Shown: positions 1-3,855 of the stretch, piece by piece
Layout of the letters: each line of letters starts with the position of its first letter
Numbering within the stretch: the first letter of the stretch is position 1
Assembly: GCA_964427535.1 (NCBI GenBank)
Contig: CAYRVF010000204.1
Location: forward strand, 1 to 5,065
Direction of reading: 5' to 3'
Length of the DNA: 5,065 nucleotides
From: CAYRVF01 sp964427535
GTDB taxonomy: Bacteria; Chloroflexota; Ktedonobacteria; Ktedonobacterales; JADMIN01
Program-made: the position numbers and the translations under genes
The notes under the pieces: model-generated
The model's input: the letters and a program-made list of their open reading frames with translations, nothing else
The model's database searches: none
What the model was told of the DNA's origin: nothing

Positions 1-53
1 CGCCGAAGGAAGCCTCTCCCCGTGGCTCTGAGTGCCCCCATCGCCCCACCTAC

Positions 54-107
54 GCGACAAAGTCAGCGACAAAGTCAGCGACAAAGTCAGCGACAAAGTC
101 AGCGACA
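54..107. repeat. 12-bp tandem repeat, four full copies plus a half copy
   Basis: The unit GCGACAAAGTCA is repeated exactly at 54-65, 66-77, 78-89 and 90-101, with a partial copy GCGACA at 102-107. The copies are identical, which points to recent slipped-strand expansion. Because the unit is 12 bp it keeps every reading frame. On the minus strand it reads Val-Ala-Asp-Phe repeated just before a TAG at 52-50. In plus frame 1 it reads Arg-Gln-Ser-Gln in a reading that is open from the window edge to TAA at 121-123. I cannot tell which of these readings, if any, is translated. Confidence 0.95.
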
Positions 108-574
108 TGGGCGAGTCCCATAATCGGGTGCTCTGGTATGCGGCCTAGACAATAGGCGATCACGACAACGCCACTCCCTAGCCTCGTATGGGTCGCGTAG
201 TGCATGGGCAGCACAGCCACACCGTCAGCACCATTCACCGGGCTCCAGAGGGCGTTTCCTTTCGGGTGACCCGCTCCCTGCTCTTCGTCGAGAGCGAACT
301 CGTTGAGCAGAAAGCCGCCTCTGGGCTGGTGCCAGGCTCCTGTGACAGCCTCGGCTGGGGACTAGGCGTGTCTGTTGTCACCCGGCGCAACAACATCACC
401 GCGGCCCATCAGGCGATAGACGACTGAACCGCGAACGGTGACTCACAGACATAGCTGGAAGCATGCCGGACAGGCCCGAGCGGTGACGATGCGACGCCGA
501 AACGCTGCTCTATCGTTCACGGAGGCGGCAAGTTATCAACGAAACAGCTCGATGGTGCTCGGTCGCATGCGCGT

Positions 575-603
575 TTGGCATGTCCTGTCTCGCGTGATAC
601 ACT
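575..603 (+). promoter_or_regulatory. Sigma70-like promoter, TTGGCA-17-TACACT
   Basis: A -35 element TTGGCA (575-580, 5 of 6 consensus) is followed by a 17-bp spacer and a -10 element TACACT (598-603, 4 of 6, with the conserved first TA and last T). Transcription would start near 610. The next gene on this strand begins at 967, so the transcript would be either a leader of about 350 bases for the amidase gene or a separate small RNA ending near the T-rich tract at 701-716. The match is by eye. Chance hits occur, although optimal spacing with this quality is uncommon in GC-rich DNA. Confidence 0.5.
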
Positions 604-646
604 ACCACTCATCTCCGAGCAGGAATTCGGTCCCGACGTCAGAGAC

Positions 647-678
647 GCTTCTCGCAACCTGCCTATTAGCCGAGAAGC
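647..678 (+). other. Perfect 8-bp hairpin downstream of the 575-603 promoter
   Basis: GCTTCTCG (647-654) pairs perfectly with CGAGAAGC (671-678) across a 16-base loop. About 20 bases later a smaller TCCAT/ATGGA hairpin (loop CAT) leads directly into a T-rich run, TTCTTTTCCTTGTT, at about 703-716. This could be a weak factor-independent terminator. With the promoter just upstream, the arrangement would fit a transcript of roughly 100 bases. It matches no RNA family that I recognise. Confidence 0.35.
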
Positions 679-833
679 ATGTCACGTCCATCATATGGAT
701 TCTTTTCCTTGTTCGCTGTACGCTCGTCGTGACTGCGCTGCCCCACGAGACGCGTTCGTGCGGCCACTCGTCCCCTAGTGTGGTCGTGCGTTGACAGGAG
801 CGCGTCACCGTAACGCGAGCGCGCCAGCGACGT

Positions 834-883
834 CCCTACTCCCTACTCCATGCGCCATGCGCCATGCGCCATGCGCCATGCGC
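834..883. repeat. Heptamer tandem array: two CCCTACT then five CCATGCG
   Basis: Two copies of CCCTACT (834-840, 841-847) are followed in exact 7-bp register by five identical copies of CCATGCG (848-882). Seven consecutive heptamers of two sequence types share one period. The array sits about 85 bp upstream of the amidase start and supplies several in-frame ATGs. An open reading from 850 runs through it into the amidase, but that extension is repeat-derived and has no ribosome binding site, so I do not use it as the gene start. Confidence 0.95.
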
Positions 884-954
884 AGCGGATGGGGCGCGTT
901 GGCGGGTACGATCGGCACGGTCTGGATGGTCCTGGACATCGTCAGGTTCGATCT

Positions 955-960
955 GGAGGT
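955..960 (+). promoter_or_regulatory. Ribosome binding site that fixes the amidase start
   Basis: GGAGGT lies 6 bases upstream of the ATG at 967, an ideal Shine-Dalgarno motif and spacing. It selects 967 over the in-frame upstream ATGs (such as 850), which lie in the heptamer repeats and have no such motif. Confidence 0.85.
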
Positions 961-966
961 AGCCGT

Positions 967-2280
967 ATGCAGTCTGTCACCACAGACGTTCGAGACGAGA
1001 TCTTCGTCGCCGACTACACCGGCGGTCTCATCGGCCCGGGGGTCGGGATCGCGGGCACGGTGAAAGATGGCGGGACCATCCGCTGTGTGGTGCCGCCGGG
1101 CTGCTGGGGTCCCATGATCACCCCAGCCTTTCGTGGCGGACATGAGGTCACGCGTCCCGTGGCAGTGGCGGGCGCCACCGTCGGCGATGCCATCGCGATC
1201 ACCATCGAGAGCCTGCGCGTGCGCTCACTCGCCACCGCATCGGGCACGATGGTGACGCATGCCGCGGCCTTCGGCGACGACCCGTTTGTGGACAAAAAGT
1301 GCCCACAGTGCGGCACGCTGTGGCCTGCGTCACGGGTCGAGGGGACGGGATCAGAGAGCATCCGCTGTGCGACGTGCGGTGCTGCGGCCAGCGCGTTTGC
1401 CTTCGAGGAAGGCTACACCATCGTCTTCGACGACGACCGCACCGTCGGGGTGACGGTCGGGGAAGCGGCGGCGCACGACTTCGCCGCCCGCGCGCGCGAG
1501 GTAGCGGCTCTTCCTGAGAACGCCCAGCAGCATCCGATTCTGCTCTTCGAGCCCCACACCATCCCGGGCACGCTCGCGCGCCTGCGCCCATTCATCGGCA
1601 ACATCGGCACGACACCCAGCGTCGACATGCCAGATTCCCACAATGCCGGTGACTTCGGGCATTTTCTGGTCGGTGCCCGTCACCAGTACGGCATGACCCA
1701 GGAGGCGCTCGACCGGGCCAAGACCGATGCGCATCTGGACACAAATGAGGTGCGCCCCGGCGCGGTGCTGATCTGCCCGGTGAAGGTGGATGGCGGTGGG
1801 ATCTATATCGGTGATTGTCACGCCAATCAGGGTGATGGCGAGCTTGGCCTGCACACCACGGACATCACGGCCGAGACCGCCGTGCGCGTGGACGTCATCA
1901 AGGGTCTGGCGCTCGATGGCCCCATCCTGCTTCCGGTTGCCGAGGACTTGCCTGTCATCGCGCGGCCCTACAGCGCACAGGAGCTCGCAGCCGGGGAGCG
2001 GCTCGCGCAGCAGTACCAGGTGACCCTGCGCCGCGACGTGGGGCCGGTGCAGTTCATCGGCAGTGGGCCGACCCTCAACGAAGCGACCGACAACGCGATC
2101 GCCCGCGCCGCCGCGGTGCTGCAGATGACACTCGCCGAGGTCCGCAACCGGTGCACCATCACGGGCTCGGTGGAGATCGGCCGCTTACCCGGCGTGGTGC
2201 AGCTGACCATGCTGGCGCCGCTCGCGCGTCTCGACGCGATTGGAATCGGGACGCTTGTACGGAAGCAGTACACCCTGTAG
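967..2280 (+). CDS. Acetamidase/formamidase family protein with zinc-ribbon-like insert
   Basis: This 437-residue protein belongs to the acetamidase/formamidase (FmdA/AmdA) family, which hydrolyses short amides such as formamide or acetamide to the carboxylate and ammonia in the cytoplasm. The family signatures seen are HTIPG followed by RPFIGNIGTTPS in the middle of the protein, DTNEVRPGAVLICPVKVDGGG, and GDCHANQGDGE at residues 282-292. No signal peptide or membrane segment is visible. A Cys4 module, C112-x2-C115-x18-C134-x2-C137, looks like a zinc ribbon inserted in the N-terminal half. The true substrate cannot be read from sequence, and many family members are annotated only by homology. 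The start at 967 is supported by GGAGGT six bases upstream. The stop is TAG at 2278-2280, and the next plus-strand gene is more than 700 bases away, so this gene is probably transcribed alone. Confidence 0.93.
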   Translation: MQSVTTDVRDEIFVADYTGGLIGPGVGIAGTVKDGGTIRCVVPPGCWGPMITPAFRGGHEVTRPVAVAGATVGDAIAITIESLRVRSLATASGTMVTHAAAFGDDPFVDKKCPQCGTLWPASRVEGTGSESIRCATCGAAASAFAFEEGYTIVFDDDRTVGVTVGEAAAHDFAARAREVAALPENAQQHPILLFEPHTIPGTLARLRPFIGNIGTTPSVDMPDSHNAGDFGHFLVGARHQYGMTQEALDRAKTDAHLDTNEVRPGAVLICPVKVDGGGIYIGDCHANQGDGELGLHTTDITAETAVRVDVIKGLALDGPILLPVAEDLPVIARPYSAQELAAGERLAQQYQVTLRRDVGPVQFIGSGPTLNEATDNAIARAAAVLQMTLAEVRNRCTITGSVEIGRLPGVVQLTMLAPLARLDAIGIGTLVRKQYTL

Positions 2281-2379
2281 CGCCTGTAGTGCGCGCCAAC
2301 GGAGGGCGTCTGGAGGACGTCTAGAGGGACAGGCGGAGGCTCAACGATGCGCATCCAGGTACGGCTGTCCGGCGCCATG

Positions 2380-2418
2380 CGGGCAAGCCGTGGGTTCGAA
2401 GCCCACCACTGGCTCCCG
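2380..2418 (+). other. tRNA-like T-arm hairpin (T-loop TTCGAAG)
   Basis: GTGGG (2390-2394) pairs with CCCAC (2402-2406) around the seven-base loop TTCGAAG, the layout of a tRNA T-arm. The stem continues outward: AGCC (2386-2389) pairs with GGCT (2411-2414) and CGGG (2380-2383) with CCCG (2415-2418). A CA bulge lies on the left side and a CACT bulge on the right. An even more distant GTACGG (2359-2364) can pair with CCGTAC (2416-2421) as an alternative. I found no matching 5' acceptor strand, D-arm or anticodon arm and no CCA, so it is not a complete tRNA. It could be a tRNA 3' remnant or an unrelated hairpin. Confidence 0.45.
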
Positions 2419-2517
2419 TACGTCTCCGCGTTGGTGAGACTGCTCCCTGCCCAGTCGTTCGCTTTGACCTCCACTCTGCTCCTTGTTACCCGTTGGGGCA
2501 AGTGCTGCTCTTCTTGT

Positions 2518-2545
2518 CGGGCGAAGGGGAGTTCGACTCTCGCCC
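2518..2545 (+). other. Second T-loop hairpin, half of a 24-bp inverted repeat
   Basis: GGGCGA (2519-2524) pairs perfectly with TCGCCC (2540-2545), and inside it GAG (2529-2531) pairs with CTC (2537-2539) around TTCGA, leaving AGGG bulged on the left. The 24 bases at 2518-2541 match the minus strand of 2800-2823 at 22 of 24 positions, including an unbroken 16-base core. It therefore looks like an inverted, diverged partial copy of the T-arm of the tmRNA-like element at 2786-2828. It lacks the CCA end of that element. Confidence 0.6.
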
Positions 2546-2732
2546 TGCCTGCAGAGGTCTGAAACGTGGCCGTGCGATACGGTAGTAGAATGCGCGCCAC
2601 ATCACTCGACCTGTTCAAACTCTGTCCCAGCCGCCGCTGACAAGCGCGAACGACGGTGAATTTCTGACTGCAATGTTGACAGCAACACCGGTGAACGAGC
2701 GCGAATGCTGGCGGCCGAGCGTGAACACACGA

Positions 2733-2767
2733 AACGCGGGAACCCAGAAATTCCAGGTTCCCGCGTT
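2733..2767 (-). terminator. Strong hairpin, probable terminator of the minus-strand tmRNA-like RNA
   Basis: AACGCGGGAACC (2733-2744) pairs perfectly over 12 bp with GGTTCCCGCGTT (2756-2767) around an 11-base loop. On the minus strand it is followed by TTTCGTGTG-type sequence and lies 18 bases beyond the CCA of the tmRNA-like 3' end, as expected for that RNA's terminator. On the plus strand it is followed by CTTGTTG, so it may work both ways and insulate the amidase region from the GntR gene. The T-tracts are short and interrupted. Confidence 0.7.
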
Positions 2768-2785
2768 CTTGTTGACTGGCAGCTG

Positions 2786-2828
2786 TGGTGGAGATGGGGG
2801 AGAGTCGAACTCCCCGCCGCCCGTCCGC
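2786..2828 (-). ncRNA. ssrA: tmRNA-like 3' end with encoded CCA, probably truncated ssrA
   Basis: Read on the minus strand, the piece contains GGACG (2826-2822), then a T-stem GGGGAG / CTCCCC around the loop TTCGACT, then CATCTCC and ACCA ending at 2786. In known tmRNAs a GGACG motif precedes the T-arm, and 3' ends of the type ATCTCCACCA or AGCTCCACCA are typical. tmRNA rescues stalled ribosomes. However, a normal tmRNA is about 350 bases, so its 5' end would fall inside the GntR gene. I see no 5' GGGGATG-like strand, no tag reading frame ending in Ala-Ala-stop, and GGACG is separated from the T-stem by extra bases. The best reading is a 3' fragment, as left by integration into ssrA. A degenerate tRNA 3' end is the alternative. 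Confidence 0.5.
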
Positions 2829-2884
2829 TGACGTCCGTGGGCGTGCCCCGAGCCGGGAATTTCCTGCCCTCGGCCCCGCCGCTT

Positions 2885-2912
2885 ATCCACCGATGTCTGC
2901 GGACATCCACCG
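2885..2912. repeat. Direct repeat ATCCACCG, 20-bp period, around a GATGTC hairpin
   Basis: ATCCACCG occurs at 2885-2892 and again at 2905-2912, exactly two helical turns apart. Between and overlapping the copies, GATGTC (2892-2897) and GACATC (2902-2907) form a 6-bp inverted repeat around TGCG. Two same-face sites about 80 bp upstream of the GntR start could bind a protein, but no family consensus is recognised. Confidence 0.6.
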
Positions 2913-2927
2913 TTTCCGAGCGGCGCT

Positions 2928-2946
2928 GTCGTCAAAATGGTCGTCA
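2928..2946. repeat. Direct repeat GTCGTCA, 12-bp period
   Basis: GTCGTCA lies at 2928-2934 and 2940-2946, separated by AAATG, immediately upstream of the -35 element of the GntR promoter. Overlapping it, CGCTGTC (2924-2930) is an inverted match of GACAGCG (2960-2966), which overlaps the -35. Either could be part of an operator, though this is unproven. Confidence 0.5.
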
Positions 2947-2957
2947 GATCACGGACA

Positions 2958-2987
2958 TTGACAGCGGTGACCTCAATCTGATATATC
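2958..2987 (+). promoter_or_regulatory. Promoter of the GntR gene, probably giving a leaderless mRNA
   Basis: A perfect -35 TTGACA (2958-2963) is followed after 18 bp by TATATC (2982-2987, 4 of 6). A start 7 bases after the -10 falls at 2994, the A of the ATG. No Shine-Dalgarno motif precedes that ATG, which fits a leaderless transcript. The -10 is embedded in the palindrome listed next. Confidence 0.65.
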
Positions 2988-2988
2988 A
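2979..2988. promoter_or_regulatory. Palindrome TGATATATCA over the -10, candidate GntR operator
   Basis: The perfect 10-bp palindrome TGATATATCA covers the -10 element and ends five bases before the start codon. GntR/FadR-type regulators bind short palindromes and often sit on their own promoter. A protein bound here would block RNA polymerase, so autorepression is a natural inference. The sequence does not match any single published consensus that I can cite. Confidence 0.5.
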
Positions 2989-2993
2989 CATAC

Positions 2994-3776
2994 ATGCAAC
3001 ACCTCACTGCGCTCGATACGCCATCGCTGCGTGAACGCGTGTATCAGGTCCTGCGCGAGGCGCTCGTCACTGGCGAGCTGACTCCAGGTCAGCGACTGCG
3101 CGACCAAGAGCTGGCGGCGCAGCTCGGGGTGAGCCGAACGCCCGTACGCGAGGCGCTGCAGCGGCTGGAAGATGAGGGGCTGGTCGAGACGTCTCCGCGG
3201 GCGCTCACGCGCGTCACGCCGCTGGATGCCCGTGCGGCCCGCGAGGCGTTCCCCGTGGTGGCCGCGTTGCATGCACTGGCAGCACGGACAGGTGCGCCGC
3301 ACCTGATGCCCGCTGATCTGGAGCAGATGCGCGCCGCCAACGCCGCGTTGGCGGCGGCCATCGCCGCCGCCGATCCCTCTGACCCAGAGACGATCGCGCG
3401 GGCCATCGCGGCTGACGACCGCTTTCACGGTGTGCTGTTGTCGGCGGCCGACAACGAGGAGCTCGAACGGACCCTTGAGCGCTCGATGCCCAAGGTGCGC
3501 CGGCTGGAGTACGCACAATTTCGTTCGCTCGCGGGACGCCGCTCGGTCCAGCAGCACGAGGCGATCATCGCGGCCTGCGCGCTTGGGAGTGCGGCGGAGG
3601 CGGCGCAGTTGGTCGAGGAGAATTGGCTGAGCCTGGGTCGCCTCATTGAGCATGCCCTCACGGGTGACTCCGCTGAGCAGGTGGCTGAGGCAGATGACAT
3701 CGAGCGGGTGCAGCGGTCCCCCTCTCGTCGACGTGCAGTCCCCGGAACGCGGAGTTCCCGCTCTGAGCCGGGGTGA
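2994..3776 (+). CDS. GntR-family transcriptional regulator, FCD type
   Basis: This 260-residue protein has a GntR winged helix-turn-helix at about residues 10-75 (LTPGQRLRDQELAAQLGVSR, then TPVREALQRLEDEGLVE) and an all-helical FCD effector domain at about 80-222, as in the FadR subfamily. Such proteins usually repress nearby catabolic genes and release DNA when a small acid, often a pathway substrate, binds the FCD pocket. Of the usual metal ligands, D141 and H145 (D-x2-F-H) and H188 (HEAII) are present. The third His, expected in the last helix, appears to be Asn (N210 in EENWL). The tail from about 235 is short, basic and Ser/Arg-rich. The start at 2994 has no ribosome binding site but fits a leaderless transcript. 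The SHMT-like gene begins 79 bases downstream on the same strand, so it is a likely target. The effector is unknown. Confidence 0.93.
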   Translation: MQHLTALDTPSLRERVYQVLREALVTGELTPGQRLRDQELAAQLGVSRTPVREALQRLEDEGLVETSPRALTRVTPLDARAAREAFPVVAALHALAARTGAPHLMPADLEQMRAANAALAAAIAAADPSDPETIARAIAADDRFHGVLLSAADNEELERTLERSMPKVRRLEYAQFRSLAGRRSVQQHEAIIAACALGSAAEAAQLVEENWLSLGRLIEHALTGDSAEQVAEADDIERVQRSPSRRRAVPGTRSSRSEPG

Positions 3777-3841
3777 GGTCTTACCGCCTGAAGCTGTGCC
3801 TGTACTGTGAGTCCGCTCCGTTCGATTCCGATGTAGCCCAC

Positions 3842-3848
3842 GAGGAGG
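3842..3848 (+). promoter_or_regulatory. Ribosome binding site of the SHMT-like gene
   Basis: GAGGAGG ends 7 bases before the ATG at 3856. It is a strong Shine-Dalgarno motif and supports this start. I see no convincing separate promoter in the 79-base gap after the GntR gene. Confidence 0.8.
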
Positions 3849-3855
3849 CCGCCCC

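Larger units (their letters stand above)
108..833. other. Long stretch without a supportable gene
   Basis: Open readings exist here on both strands, but none has a ribosome binding site or a recognisable domain. The most gene-like is a minus-strand reading that is open from 361 down to a stop at 52-50 (about 103 codons). It is preceded in the same frame by TAG at 364-362 and TGA at 445-443, and could be a decayed gene. The plus-strand readings at 188-427 and 438-794 have compositions that look like antisense or non-coding sequence. The supported content is the promoter at 575-603 and the hairpin at 647-678, listed separately. The stretch is visibly less GC-rich than the genes to its right. 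Confidence 0.5.
2281..2957. other. Gene-free but highly structured intergenic region
   Basis: No open reading here looks like a protein gene. The region starts with a short imperfect direct repeat, CGTCTGGAGGA / CGTCTAGAGGG (2308-2329), and a 10-bp palindrome GATGCGCATC (2346-2355). Then come T-loop hairpins at 2380-2418 and 2519-2545, a small GTCTC/GAGAC hairpin at 2422-2440, a strong terminator hairpin at 2733-2767, a minus-strand tmRNA-like 3' end at 2786-2828, a CCGAG/CTCGG hairpin at 2848-2873, and repeats upstream of the GntR gene. The density of structure suggests RNA-gene relics or a recombination site rather than plain spacer. Confidence 0.6.

Noticed and set aside
54..107. CRISPR array
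   Set aside because: The 12-bp units are directly adjacent with no unique spacers.
791..816. TTGACA at 791-796 as a promoter
   Set aside because: The -35 is perfect, but the only -10-like sequence (TAACGC, 811-816) has a 14-bp spacer and lacks the conserved final T.
850..966. Longer amidase starting at 850 (476 residues)
   Set aside because: The extra N-terminus is encoded partly by heptamer repeats, has no ribosome binding site and no family-like sequence, whereas 967 has GGAGGT at ideal spacing.
2301..2416. Selenocysteine or other complete tRNA ending near 2416
   Set aside because: The T-arm is good, but no upstream sequence pairs with the presumed acceptor 3' strand, and no D-arm or anticodon arm fits.
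2848..2873. RNase P RNA-like GAGGAAA-type core on the minus strand
   Set aside because: A loose likeness of GGCAGGAAATTCCCGGCTC to the RNase P P4 region was seen, but the invariant bases differ and no partner region is present.
2883..2891. DnaA box TTATCCACC, possible origin
   Set aside because: It is one mismatch from TTATCCACA, but it is a single site with no AT-rich unwinding region or box cluster.
2786..3150. Complete tmRNA on the minus strand overlapping the GntR gene
   Set aside because: No 5' acceptor strand, no TTCGACGGG-type 5' motif and no tag frame ending in Ala-Ala-stop are visible, and the overlapping plus-strand sequence is a well-conserved GntR DNA-binding domain.
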